Shown: positions 1-12,365 of the stretch, piece after piece
How the letters are laid out: every line of letters starts with the position of its first letter
Position numbering within the stretch: position 1 is the first letter of the stretch
From: Erythroxylum novogranatense
Taxonomy: Eukaryota > Streptophyta > Magnoliopsida > Malpighiales > Erythroxylaceae
DNA: 64,000 nucleotides
Assembly: GCA_029891385.1 (NCBI GenBank)
Contig: CM057225.1
Span: 81,493,887-81,557,886, forward strand
Reading direction: 5' to 3'
Made by a program: the position numbers and the translations under genes
The notes under the pieces: generated by a model
The model's database searches: none
Told to the model about the DNA's origin: nothing
Seen by the model: the letters and a program-made list of their open reading frames with translations, nothing else

Positions 1-799
1 TCTATATCTATATACTAATTCATTTTAGAGTTGAGGCTTAAAAATGGTCAGAAGTTTTAGAGCATGAGGCCTTAAAATGGCCAAAAGCATAAGCAATAAA
101 ACTTGAAGAACAATAAAGAATATGCTCATTTAATTAATTCAATTCTAGAGGTGCTATTGCATAATGGTTCATAAAAGCCTTTCTGGGAAGGCATGATTCA
201 ACCAAAAACTTACAGTTAATGTTATGATTATCATATCAACCCTGGTACTAGATTGGGTTCTAGTATAGTACTGTACTAGTACCGGTCAATACTAAATATC
301 GTTTGGGATAATTTTTTAAATTTATGAAATAGTCCTTGAGTTTTTAAAAATTGCAAAATAGTCTATTAGTATGCTATACTATATACCTTATAATTTTACA
401 TCAACCTTGTCTCTAAAAATCATAATAATAAAATTTAAAATAATAACAATTTATTTATTTTATTGACTACAATTTTTAATAATTCATATATAAATAATAA
501 CCACAATTAAATGAAAAAGATAATCATCATACAAATATAAAATTAAGAACGTTACAAAGTATTTAAAATATTACAATTTCATCGATAACAAATAATAATT
601 ACATTAAAACATCAAATAAAAGAATAATAAATTTCCTTAACTCTCTAATTATTACAATTTACAAAAAGAGTTCATGATGAAGAAATAATCAAGTAGAAGC
701 AAAACCTAAAACAAAAAATTTATAATTACATTGTATATATAGAATTTAATATATACCTCGAATATAAGTAAAATTACAAAAAGAGAAGAAAGAAAAAGC
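1..799. other. AT-rich intergenic DNA, no gene recognised
   Basis: No coding segment, RNA gene or bounded repeat is recognisable here. The stretch is AT-rich with short low-complexity runs. It may be the 3' flank or the degraded end of the hAT element that follows. Confidence 0.5.
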
Positions 800-2950
800 T
801 GGAACTTCATTCAATCGTCTACAAAAGGATATTCGTTTTAACTACACTAACCCCAATTATCATTTGGTACAAAATCCTTATGATTGAGAGGATCATCATC
901 CTCATCATCATTCAATTTCAACGTACCAAATGATATGTCAATGCTTTCCTATCAAAGATTATCATTCAAGTCACTCACATTTACCAAACCCAGTTCGTCA
1001 TAAACCTAATCTGCCAAAAAATTGTCATTATCAATGCAAATTGGATCTATCGAACCACTTGTTCTATTAAGAGTCTTAGTAAACAATAAATATTAATTAT
1101 TAAAAAATTATAAGAAATTATATCTAAATTGATAATGATAATATCATACCTTTCTCCGCTTTAAATTGTAACAAACGAAGACCAATTCATTCAATCCCTT
1201 GTGCTCTAATCTACTCCTTTTTTTGGAATTGATGAATTCAAAAGTACTCCAGTTTCTTTCACGGCTATTTCACTCACATATTGACTTAGAATTCGAATTG
1301 CACACCTGTAATCCTAGAACACTAGTTATGAATTAGGCCCACCAAGAAACTGTGAGTCATAAGACAACATAAGTAGCTTTATAAAAAAAATTGACACTTA
1401 ATTTCAGTAAGTAACAAACGTGAAAAAATATAGACCTAGAGAAAGTTTTGTTCTTTGACGAATAACATTTGGCATCTTAAAATCCCAAAAAAGTGTTTAT
1501 AAAGCTCCATTTGTGAGCTCAGAAGATCTTGCATCATCTTATAGGGAACAACTATTGTAATAGCTAATAACATTCCCCTATTAACTTCTGATTTCCTTGC
1601 AAAACCTCGTCTGAAATAGACACTATGATTCGAAAGTGCCCCAATCGCAAACAACAGAGAGTAAAGTTTCCTTTCTCATCTATCATTGATGATTGCAAGA
1701 GAAGGTGTGTATAAAGAAGACTTATTTTTTAGATTGGTCTTGGTTTCTTCCTTTGCCGTCTAATGGAATCAAACAAATAAATATTGTTGCCTTTTGATCA
1801 CTATCAACCAAACGAAGCATCCTCATTAAAGGCTCACAAACTCGGATAACAAATTATCATTGGGTCTAAAATTTAATATCTTTAACTATAATTCTAGAAA
1901 CCTCCAATCTAACATTAGACTTAGCATGATGAGATGTAACTCACTGATCACTTGTAAACCTCTGTTTTAACTCTTTCTTTATCATAACAAAACACTGAAG
2001 TGATAAGAAATTCATTGTAAATCTTATAATTTTAGGACAACACAAATTCCTACCATTGGTAAAATTCTTTCTTATTAAATTCAAGACCCATACATGATTA
2101 TAGATAAACTTGGTCATCTTTTTGGTTTTCTACACAAACTCATCACTAATAGGAAAATACCAAGCATCCTTATATTTTTCAGCATTAAGTCAATGCAATG
2201 TTTAGCATAAGGAGTCCAAAAAAAGAACTATAATTGCTTTATAACCTTCTCGTCGCTTTATAAGCGAAATCATTGTCACTAATAAATTTAATAATATTTT
2301 TTGACTCTAATTCATTCACAACTTCATCGAATATTTCAAATAAAGTATCAGTATTCCTAACAAGACCAAATGCATCAATAGAGTTTTAAAAAATTGAGCC
2401 CTTTTCATAATAAACTAAAAAATTAATAATAGGCTCATAAATTAATAATAGGCTCATGTCCCCTATTTGTCCAGTCATCACACATAAATGAACACCCGTA
2501 AGTAGCCCAATCCATTCTTTTTTCTTCCAAATAACTTTTAATTTTAAAAACCAGGTAAATCAAAATTTACCTTTGTAGTCATGAATAGAAGGAGCTTTGT
2601 ATCTCAGACTATAAGAGGCTATAACAGTAAGACTGGTAAGCATTGAATGTTGCACCTATATCGTATAACCATCTAGCCATTTCCATATGTACATTGTGAG
2701 ATGCATCTCTTGATTGTATCGTACGACGAATTGAAGGGTAAGCTTTATGAGTTTTTTGAGGTGTAAAGAAATTTGTCATCTTCCTTCTTCTTTTCCTAAC
2801 ATCAGGTCCAAATGCAACATTCATTTTTTGCTAGGAAGGAACACTACCACTACCACCACCAATGCTAACATTTATACTATCATTATGAATACCAGCAAAC
2901 GAGCTTCCATTGTTGGACCCCAAATTTTTCTTTGAAGATTAGAAGTAGTA
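800..2950 (-). pseudogene. Decayed hAT-superfamily transposase (DUF659-like)
   Basis: Reading the minus strand across frames recovers the order of a plant hAT transposase. Near 2820-2610 is a basic stretch ending in a segment like ARWLYDIGATFNAYQSY, which resembles the conserved 'ARWFYD..I.FN' start of the DUF659 region. Further down come segments like FIYNHVWVLNLIRKN and VCEPLMRMLRLVDSDQKA (about 2110-1800), matching the family's 'FIY.H...L..MR' and 'P..RVLRLVD' blocks. An acidic C-terminal tail (DDEDDDPLNHKDF) lies near 900. Many stops and frame changes interrupt it, so it cannot make a transposase. Terminal inverted repeats and 8-bp target duplications were not found. The superfamily call rests on remembered family patterns, not on a search. 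Confidence 0.65.
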
Positions 2951-3059
2951 AATGAGAAGTGTGAATAGATTCATATTTTGTTTTGGTGCTTTTGGTAGAT
3001 GAGAGATTATGAAATGGGAAGAATTAGGGTGAAAGTGAAGTTGAATTTGTGTAGTAAGT

Positions 3060-3785
3060 TGATGAAGAATATGTATATAAGTGTATGTTCTATTATTCGT
3101 GTTCATGATTAATCATGGACTATAATTTCTTTATGGATGATATTGAGTTGAGATGAAGTTGTAATATGGCTTAGAATGCCATTAAAGATTTGTAAAACCT
3201 TATTCTTTTGTTGTTAATGAAATATGAATGATGTATGGATGATGTGTGTTGAAATTAGATATATGAGAAGAAGTTGTCAAGTTGAATTGAAGATTTTGGA
3301 ACATGAATTCTTGATACACATATATATAGATAGATAGATGTACCTAAGTGAGATTCATGGAAAGGAAAGATAGAAATTATGATTATTAGATGTAGTTGGA
3401 TGTGACGAGACAAATGAGTTAAGACTCGAGAGTTTCATAAAGTCAAATTGGTAATTGAATAGTTGTGTTCAGGACATCCCAAGGTTTCGCAGTGCAAAAT
3501 TACAAGGCTACCATAGGCGTAAATTTTGTGTTATGACTTAAGGGAAAATTTTGGATTGATCTACGCTAAATTAGACCAAGTTTCTTCTAAAAAGTTGTAG
3601 GTCTTTCTTTTAGCTTTCCAACGGTAGGGAGTATGAAATTTTTGGACCTCTGGATTGAAAGTTATGGTCCTTAGAAAGGGTATAATTAGGAGTGTAAAGA
3701 TGTATCATTTGTAAAGATATATCGTCTGTAATGACGTCACATTGTCTGTGATGACTTCATTTCATCTTAAGCATTGCATCATCTT
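3060..3785 (+). repeat. Truncated gypsy-LTR-like sequence next to LTR 1
   Basis: The end of this stretch resembles the upstream half of the gypsy LTR at 45460-48631. Both carry a phrase of the type 'pulled-down... gtaggtctttc / agctttccaacggta', followed by a TGACGTCA-containing tract just before a breakpoint. It looks like a fragment of a related LTR into which, or beside which, the element at 3786 inserted. No coding sequence is seen. Boundaries are approximate, and the left limit is a guess. Confidence 0.4.
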
Positions 3786-6700
3786 TGTAACATCCCATCA
3801 CCGATAGGAAGGGTAATTTGGTCATTTGAGACTGGTTAGGCAAGTGTAATTATATCTCGGCATGAACATGCATCATATAGCCTCTATAATTATATGAATG
3901 GTAATTTTTGCACATGCACATGATTTTACATGCATTTAATGACATTTCTCGGCATATGGATCTAAATGTAATTTTGTGTGATTAATGTGATAATGGTGTT
4001 TGAAAAATTGATTTGGAGTGGTTTATGTGTGTTTTATATTTTTAGGAAATTTCAGGAATTTTCCTGAAATTTTTTGGGAAAATTTCCGGACCGAAAAAAT
4101 CGCTAAGTGGGAGACTGATTGATTTCTGGTATCGAAAATTTATGTCCAATGACACTGGAATACTGGGTGCATAAATTTGGGATTGTTATAGAGTCATTAG
4201 CATTGGATGGATTAAGGATTAATTGGTATTAGGGTTCTTTGATTAAATGTTCTTAATTGAGGTTTTGTCTTTTTCTCCATGAATTGACAAGTGTCCTCCT
4301 TCATTTAAGGGTTTTGTTTTATTCCCTTCATTCATTCTCGGCTCTTCTCCTTAAAGGCATAAGAAAATCACTTTTAAAGTTTAAAAAGTTACTTTGAGAG
4401 TTAAAAACTTCCTCCATCCGTAGGTGTTCCTTCCTTCCTCCTTCGATTGTTTCTTCTCATCCCATACAAGAAGCCTTCTTTGCTACTTGCTTGCCTTTCT
4501 TTATTCTCAACCAAGACCATGGTGAATTGTGTGTGTATTGGGTGTGATAGCCGTAGGTGTTGGTGAGAGGTAGGGGAAATTTGAGTGGTTTGGAGAATTG
4601 AAGAGCTTGAAGCTTGTTTAGGTAAGAATTTGTTTTGTGTTCTTTCCTTAGTAGGTAGAAGCATTTATTGTGCTTATTGGTGCATTAATTTCATGAAGCT
4701 TGTGTATTAATTGTATGGTTATAAGTGTATGCTTGTGTGAGGGAAAATGGCATGGTAATGAAAGAATGTGACTTTAGTGTTTTCAAAGAAGTTTATGATG
4801 TTAGTTGAGTGAAATGAAGTAAGAAAATTGTGTATGTTGTGTGCTGCCAAATTGTGCTTTATTACTCAAGTAATTGTCTTGATGAATTTGTGGCTGAACT
4901 CTTGGCTAAATGGAATGTTTATTGATGTGGTATTGATGTTTACATGAAAAGAGTAGGATTTAGTATGAAATTTGGAAAATGGAACTTGTGCATGCTTCAG
5001 GTATTTGTTTATAACTTTTGATGTGGTTATGCTATTGAGTTGAGGTTTGCTTTAAATTAAACTTGAGAAGTATGGCTAGAATTTATATGAAGGAAGTTCT
5101 ACCCAATTGTGGCTTGAAGAGCTTTGAATTTGGCTCAGAAGTTGAGATGTGTGTGCTGGATGAATAGTATCCAGATCTTGGTTCCATTATTGACGACCTG
5201 AAACTTTGAGATTTTTTCTAAGTAAAGGAGACCGATTTTGTGAAATTGGTATTACTGAAAGTTGAAGATTTATGTGTTATCTTTCTAATGCCACTGAGTA
5301 TGATATTTTTCGATGTGTAGATTGCAAGTTATGGTCTGATAATGCTCAGGTGGTGATTCAGTCCAAAATGTGTTTTAGTATGCAACTGCTCTAAGGGCAT
5401 AAATTTTGTGCTTTTTGTGTTCTGATATTTATTTGGGACTGTTAAGGGTGAAATTGGCTCAAATGATATTATGGAACGTTGTAGAGGATTGTTGTAGCTT
5501 TCTAATGGGGTATTTTATGCGAATTTTGGATGTGAGGATTGTAAGATATAAATTTGGAAAGTTTTGTTATGGTTTAGGTTACATACTGATTTCATAAACT
5601 TTAACAGGACAACCACATTCATGAGAGGATTCGACCTAGTTTGAATTGGAATTTTCTTAGAAATCCTTCTTGAGAATTGGAGTATATTGTCTGAGCTTTT
5701 TATTACTATATGGTATGGAAAATTTTGCCAAGGGGATACGGAGTTATGAATTTTGAAAGATTGGGTTTCTGTTGAGAATAAATAAAGGCTGAACCTTTGT
5801 TTGCGAATTTGATTTGGTTAGAGATGGAATTGGCTTCTAAGTTGTTCATGAAATATGTAGAATTTGTTTTTCTCTTTTGATTGATATAAAATTTGAAATT
5901 TTTGGCTAAGGGGATGAAAAATTATGATTTTTGGAAGTTCTGATATTGTTTAGTGTGAAGTTGATCGATCAGTCACTTTGAGGAACTTTTTGACCTTTTT
6001 AGATACCGAAATTGTTGTTAAGTCCTTCATGAAAATCGTAGATCGGTCTTTTATCTTTCCAACGGTACCAAGTTTGTAAAATTTGGAGTTCGGAGCCAAA
6101 AGATATGAAGGTTAGAAGTTAGGAGGTCTAGATCGCGAGCGATTGACCACGCGCCCGCGAGCGATTGAGCGCCCTCGCGCGCCCGCTCGACCGAGCGCAG
6201 CGCTCGGCCGCTCGCCTGATCGGACGAGCAGGCGCCTGTGCTAGTAGATCGGCCCGCGGGGTCGATTTTCGGCCGACCGACCTCCCTTCCTTCTTTTGGC
6301 CATAACTTCTTTTTTCGACCTCCGATCGACCTGATTTTTGAAGCGTTGGATTTCTAAAACATTTTTCTATCTTTTCATACCAAATAGATCAGTTTTGACA
6401 TTAAATGGAGAAAGATCGACCCGATTAAAGTGAGCTGATAGGTGAAAAAAGTCTAAACATCGTTCGGTATTTTGGAGATATCTTGAGCCATAGAGCTCGG
6501 ATAGAACTGATTCTTCTTGAAAATTAAACTAGAGACATGGATATATAATTTATCTAAAGGAGCCGATCAAAAATTTAGCCTCTAAGACTTCCAATTTCTC
6601 TATGGAAGTTAGGTGTAGTGTTCAGTCTCGATTTTGTAATGGTCTGAACAGACGTCAGTATTTTGGAGATATCTTAAGCTATAGAGCTCAGATCGATCTG

Positions 6701-8304
6701 ATTCTTTTTGAAAATTAAACTAGAGACATGGATCTACAATTTATCTGATGATCCAATCCACAATTTAGCCTCTAAGACTTTCAATTTCTGGATTGAATTT
6801 ATGTGTAGTGTGTTGATCTGAACATGTTTTAGGAATATCTTTTTCGTCCGAACTCTGATTGACCTGATTCTCGAGGCATCGGATTCGTGAAACTTTGAAT
6901 TTTATTTATTTGTAAAATTGGGAATTTTTAGAGTGGAAAATTGATGGGAATTGGTTAGGTCGAAGTGAGGGGATCGGGTAATGATTTTCTGATCCGTCTT
7001 TTATTTATAAAAGGACCTATGGAGGTCCGAATTGAGTGATTTTAGTGTCAATGAGTTTTTTATGTTTAGAGAAAATTTTTGTGATGAAAAATTGTGAAAT
7101 AGTGCCGGGAATGTCACGAACATGCATTGTACATATCTAAATTGCTACATGTGCATTATGTAATATTCCTGATTGTGCATTTGGTAATGTGTGATTGTTG
7201 TGATTGTTTAGAGGCACGGTTGGAACGTCATCCCACAGACGTTGCCGAGACTTCCCGGCATTAGATCGGAAGCTATTTGGTGAATAACCTAGATGGTTTC
7301 TCAATTATTAATTGTTTATATTTTGCACTTATAACACTGTAGAGAATAATGGTGGGCTTTGCGTTTGTTTATGCCTGGTTCCGGACCGAAGGTGTCCGAC
7401 GTATTGGAAGATCATGACATAGAAGTGCTATATGTGATTTGGAATGTGATTACTTGTGTGAATGTGGTAATTTGGGACCGAATATGATGTGGACTTTGCT
7501 TGATATTGCCATGTGCATTCTATGCATAATGCATGATCAGTAATTGGCAGTTGTGACCGGAGCAGCCACTGAGAGCTTAAAGCTCAACGTATTTGGGCCT
7601 TGAGCCCACAGTGCTACAGAGCCTCAGGCTCAACGAATAATGCGCCCTTATTGGGACAGTTTAGGCGCTCAGTCACAAAAACGAAATAAATTGGAAAAAG
7701 GGTCACATACGCATTACATATGCATTTGATTAAATGTTTTTGATTGAGTGAAAGGCAAATTGCCTTGTGTTCTTGTGAATGACCATGTGATACTTCTGAA
7801 TGAGCTATTATGCTATAATTGTATTATACTTGACTATACTTGACCATGCATGAATTGGGTAAACCATCGATGATGGTTCCTCACTGAGTTCGCAAACTCA
7901 CCCAAAATTGCAAATTATTTTTCAGGACTGAGAGAGTAGACTCCTAGCTCCAGAGAGACTTTCCTGCCGTGTAGATCGTGTTGGCAAGAGAAGTCATGGC
8001 TCACAGGTCGGTCAGCTGGGATCTTTTAGGGATGACCTAGTTAGACTTTTTGTATTAGATTTCTTTTGGAGTATTGTACAGACTGTAAAACAGACAGATG
8101 TGTAAATTACTTTTCTCAATGATATGAAATGAGACAAAAAAATTTATGGTTTCAAAAATTAGTGATTTTCAGTATTGATGTTTTATGATTTGATGCCAAG
8201 TGAGGTATAGTAGTGATTGTTCGTAGTTCACCCTTATCGTAGGATATGTATCGAAACGACCTATGGGCGTCCCGGTGTATACCCTATGATAAGGGGGTGT
8301 TATA
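3786..8304 (+). mobile_element. 5' LTR of a Ty3/gypsy element (LTR 1)
   Basis: The LTR starts TGTAACATCCC and ends GGGGGTGTTATA (TA where CA is expected), a typical terminal pair for plant gypsy elements. Its right end is fixed by a primer-binding site seven bases on (8311) and by similarity to the last ~85 bases of the solo LTR ending at 48631. It is unusually long, about 4.5 kb. It contains two tandem ~190-bp units (markers at 6463 and 6654), a GC-rich island at 6120-6290, and a TATA-like TTTATAAAAGG at 7004-7014. No matching 3' LTR is in the window, and no left target duplication can be paired. Confidence 0.75.
7004..7014 (+). promoter_or_regulatory. TATA-like box in LTR 1
   Basis: The sequence TTTATAAAAGG lies in the second half of the long LTR, upstream of the primer site, where the U3/R promoter of a retrotransposon is expected. 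This is position plus motif only. Confidence 0.4.
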
Positions 8305-8310
8305 TTTAGG

Positions 8311-8322
8311 TGGTATCAAAGC
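8311..8322 (+). other. Primer-binding site (initiator tRNA-Met type)
   Basis: TGGTATCAAAGC differs at one base from the TGGTATCAGAGC complementary to plant initiator tRNA-Met. It lies six bases after the LTR end, the expected position for minus-strand DNA priming. It confirms the orientation of the element and the end of LTR 1. Confidence 0.8.
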
Positions 8323-8399
8323 ATGGTTTGGCATCTATTGGGACTAGTTGAATATTTAGGCTTAGATTATTGTGAGAAATGCAGAAACTGATCGGAATT

Positions 8400-9926
8400 A
8401 TTGTTCTGTTATAGGTCATCCGTTCTAGGTGATCAGATTGATCAACCAGCTGACCAGGGATTAGTCGGAGTGAGTAGGGATTCCTCGGTGCCTCGTTCAG
8501 AGGAGCTACCTCCTAGAGTTCCCGTGAGACGGGAGAGGAGGTATGAATGATGCTGTGGCGGGAGGTCATGAATTTCTATGGCGGCCTGAGACCTGCTGAG
8601 GTGAGGATGGTGGAGAGGGTGAGAGAGTCTTCGACCAGATGGATTGTGACTCAGATGAGCGATTCGATTATGCAGTCTCTCTTCTACAGGACCCAGCTTA
8701 TCAGTGGTGGAAGACTGTCTCGGGCAGTACCACCAGGCCTTGTCTATTGACATGGGAGGATTTCCTGATGGCATTTAGAGACAATTACATGCCCTAGGTG
8801 TATCTTGAGATGAAGATGTAGGAGTTCCTAGAGCTGAAATAGGGTAGGATGACAGTGGCAGAGTATAAGGTGAGGTTTAACGAGCTCATAGGTTATGCTA
8901 CTGCTTTGATTTCCATTGAGGCGGATAGGTGCTGGAGGTTTGAGAATGGCCTCAATCTTGAGATCCACACCAGGTTGGCCCGATCTGATATGGGCATCTT
9001 TGTTGGTGAGGGTGCTCTTGTATAAGTTGAGCGGTGATGAAATGCAACAGTGAGGCGGTCGGGGTCGAGGAAGAGATCGAGTGACAGATCGAGGCGATTC
9101 TGGTAGAGGATTTATGGCGCTTGAGTAGGACTTCAGTCGCCAGTGGGTCGAGCGATCTAGTTTTAGACAGAGAGGGAGGTTTGCACAGGCTGGCAGTGGC
9201 AGTGGTAGAGGTACAACGCAGATTCTCTCAGTTTGTGAGCATTGCGACAAGAGGCACAGCGGGGAGTGTTGGCGATTGACTGGAGCCTGCCTTAAATGCG
9301 GCTTCATGGATCATTAGATTAGGGATTGCCCTGCTACTGTGGGAGCTCAGTCTGTGGTTAGTGCAAGATTAGGCAGCAATACTACGGTGCAACAGAGTAG
9401 AGGTGGTGGATTAGGGTAGAGGAGCCGAGGTAGAGGCCGCAGTAGAGCTGAGGGGTCCTTTGTGAGGACTGAGGGTCGGGGCAGTTGACCACAGTCCCAA
9501 GCTAGGGTCTACTCCATGACTAGGCAGGAGGCCCAGGATTCTCCAGATGTAGTAGTTGGTATGCTCCTTATTTATGATATTGAGGCATTTGCACTGTTGG
9601 ATCCATGATCCACACATTCTTTTGTTGCACCGCATTAGGCATGTAGATTGCAAGGGGATAGGGTGATGTTACAGTATGGGCTAGAGGTGAGTACACCTCT
9701 AGGTAGTACTACTGCTCTGGGAGAGGTCTGCAAAGGGTGCTCGATCCAGATTGATCAAGCAGCGTTGAGAGCAAACCTTATAGTATTACCATTGAGAGAG
9801 ATCGATGTGATTCTGGGTATGGACTGGCTTACTGCCCATAGGGCCATTATGGAATGCTATACCAAGGAGGTTGTCTTAGAGTCTCCTGGTCAGCCTAGAG
9901 CAATGTTCAGAGGAGTTATGCCTTGA
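8400..9926 (+). pseudogene. Gypsy gag-protease fragment, broken
   Basis: Reading through frames gives a gypsy Gag: LTWEDFLMAFRDNYMP at about 8747-8796, then MTVAEYKVRFNEL and CWRFENGLNLEI (about 8848-8960). A zinc knuckle follows at 9236-9330 (CEHCDKRHSGECW...CLKCGFMDH, a stop, then IRDCP). After it comes a retropepsin domain. The catalytic segment near 9594 reads LLDP, stop, STHSF, where the family normally has a Gly at the stop. The only long open part is 9648-9926, ending in VILGMDWLTAHRAIMECY. Stops sit where related proteins have Gln (ELK-stop-GRM, M-stop-EF). Reverse transcriptase, RNase H and integrase are absent; the element breaks at about 9926. It is non-functional. Confidence 0.8.
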
Positions 9927-10260
9927 TATTTTTCATGGCATTTTGTATAAATGAAAAGTATGAAAGCATTTGATAAAATGATTTGAGCATGATTATGTGC
10001 TTCTGTTTGGGCAAGAGTGGAAACATTCTACTCGTCACGTGCACGTTGATAAGAGCCTTCTCTCAGCTGCCCGCTTGTGGCATATGAGCTCCGAAATTGG
10101 ACTCATTCTGTTCATAGGATAAACTTCGGTTTCTCTATTCTATTTCCATGGAACCCTCGAATCAATTGTTTGTGCATTGCATTATTGAACTATCAAGTAT
10201 GATGCATGTTTGAGTGTTATGTTTTGATGGATGAGTCTTCATGATATGTTCTATGTGATG
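9917..10260 (+). repeat. LTR fragment homologous to 43385-43720
   Basis: From a shared 'ttatgcct' onward, the sequence parallels the interior of the solo LTR at 32271-44543. It has the same catggcatt, gattatgtg, gggcaagag, gccttctc...gctgcccg and gataaacttcggttt phrases in the same order. The gypsy protease stops being recognisable at this junction, so two retroelement pieces are joined here. Past about 10260 the similarity fades. Confidence 0.6.
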
Positions 10261-10323
10261 AAATTCAAATTATGAAATTTTTGAGTTTGAAGTGTGGATG
10301 ACATAATTGCTAGATTAAATGGG

Positions 10324-10342
10324 ATATATATATATATATATG
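10324..10342. repeat. (AT)n microsatellite
   Basis: An uninterrupted AT dinucleotide run of about 19 bases, lying in AT-rich non-coding DNA downstream of the LTR fragment. Confidence 0.8.
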
Positions 10343-10673
10343 CATACTTTGGTATATTTATATACATGTGTGTGCCTGAATTGTATGGCTCGTTACCAAT
10401 GGCTATAAATATATTAGCAGAAAGAGATGAATAGCAATAGTTGCAAGACATCGGAACTCCAAAATAGTTAAAGACTTTTGTAATTAAGTTAGTTCAGAAA
10501 CTTTTTTTATTTTAGAATCATTTTAAGCATAAGCATTCAATTGTATCATGTGTATTTTATAATTTTTTATTTTTTAATAAGTCAAAGGGGTGGTTTTTGA
10601 AATGTAAAGATTTTATGAAAACAAGCATTGTGTTCTGTAATGGGACCAAGTGGTTATTGAAACTCTGATGTGT

Positions 10674-11033
10674 TCAATAATGTTTGCATCTTTGTGAATG
10701 AATTTGCTTTAAATAAATCGGGCTGATTTGACAATCGATTTTTCGTATATGTGTTAATTGGTTAAGAAAGTCTGCAATAGGTCTCGGACCGTGTATTGGC
10801 TCCGAATGTTGGGCTCTGAAATGTAGGAAATTTTTACAGGATTCCACATCCCTTTTAACCCCAGATAAATGTTTCTTTAATTGGGTGATTCCTCCACCTT
10901 TCAAATACTTATTACAAAATAAGCAAATAGCATGATTCTTCATACCGAGGACCAATGCAGCATGAGTCCAAACTGGGTCATTGTATCTTCCTGAAACAGT
11001 TAAATGTTTAGGAGTACTTGAGCTTCCTTTCAT
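10674..11033 (-). pseudogene. BED zinc-finger exon of a hAT-type transposase
   Basis: An open frame of 119 residues starts MKGSS. Its middle part reads DPVWTHAALVLGMKNHAICLFC..., then KGGGITQLKKHLSGVKRDVESC. This is the BED-type DNA-binding zinc finger of plant hAT transposases: D-x-x-W, then Cys-x2-Cys, then the GGGIT.LK.HL helix, a His and a final Cys. All four candidate metal ligands are visible. After about residue 60 the match is lost and no DUF659 or dimerisation region follows in the next kilobase, so it is probably a truncated copy. A domesticated BED protein cannot be excluded, but nothing supports one. Confidence 0.6.
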
Positions 11034-11039
11034 TTATCT

Positions 11040-11477
11040 ATAAAAATAAATGAAGAAATATATCAAAATAAAGAACATATAATTTCATTATCAATTACTA
11101 TCACAAAATATGTATCGTTTAACTCAAGACCATACAAACACAATTACACAATATACATGCCCATCTTATATAATATAACTCATTTTGTATGATTACATCA
11201 TATACAATTCAATTTCATCCAACACGATTAACCATAAGTCAAAAATAACAATGCAAGTATTTAACATGTATAATTACACAATAACACATCCCTACATTTA
11301 AGATATCACAATCAAGTTTTAACAATTTATTTTCTTTTCCAAAAAACTTTAGTTAATAACTCATTCTTACCATCTTTTCAATTATAGAAATCACAAGCAT
11401 ACAATAGCAATATTGTCTCCACATTTTTATCTACACACATCATATATATATTATACCATCTAAGAGTTTTTTGCTAT
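11040..11477. other. AT-rich gap, nothing recognised
   Basis: A low-complexity AT-rich stretch with no open frame, repeat boundary or RNA gene that I can support. Confidence 0.5.
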
Positions 11478-12027
11478 GGGTGTTTGGCTGCAAACTTCAA
11501 AAACACTTTTGAAGTATAAATAGCTTTTGAAAAAGCTAAAATACAGCTTTTTGAAAAGCTAAAATTTGGAGCTTCTCAGAAAAAACCCAAATTTTAGCTT
11601 TTCTGGGAAGCTATTTCTTAATAAGTTCCATCACTTACGTACATAAACTCATTAACGATCGTCTGCGTTGTTCAACGCACACCGTCTACATTGAACAATT
11701 TTATTTAAATATTTATAAAATAATTTTATTATAAAATTATTTTAAATATTATATGTATTTTAAATATCATTTAGCATACATTCTGCGTTAATGAACAATT
11801 TCTTAGTATATTTTAAATATTATTTAGCATAAATAATTTTATTATAAAATAAAATATAGTTAAAATTAATAAAAGTACTTTTTATTTTTATGTTACCAAA
11901 CAGTCTACTGTATAAAGCTGTTTTTTTAATTGACAACTAAACAGTCAACTGGCTTTTAAAAAAAGCTCTTCTCAGAAAAGCTCTACTGACAAAAGCTCTA
12001 CTGATAAAAGCTTAACCAAGCAGGCCC
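11478..12027. mobile_element. hAT-like MITE, copy 1
   Basis: The left end GGGTGTTTGGCT pairs imperfectly with the inverted right end, whose reverse complement begins GGGCCTGCTTGGTT. The interior has no coding capacity and carries short repeats of the form ctactgacaaaagc and small hairpins built from aaaagctaaaa / ttttagctttt. A second copy lies at 53511-54290 and shares both ends and the 'ccaaacagtctact' and 'cttctcagaaaag' interior blocks. This supports a dispersed family rather than chance. A clear 8-bp target duplication was not found. Confidence 0.6.
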
Positions 12028-12365
12028 TTAATTATGTTGCAATATATGATTGATAAATTTGAATATATAGTGTAAGAATGAAATAATGAATCTATATATG
12101 GAAAATATATACATATCACTCATATCATACATTGGCTGCAAAATAATAATAACTTGAATGTTCAATGCAATACTCTCTAAAAAAACATTAGATAACACAT
12201 TCCTTATTTAGTATAAAGTCATTATACTCTATTGATTTTATAAACTCTTATTATAACAATAAACAAAGGTTATGTAGTGTCATGAATATTGATAAAGATG
12301 AGAACATTTTTAGGGATTAGTCATTTATTTGTAATATAGACTATTAGTATATATATATAGTTGTG

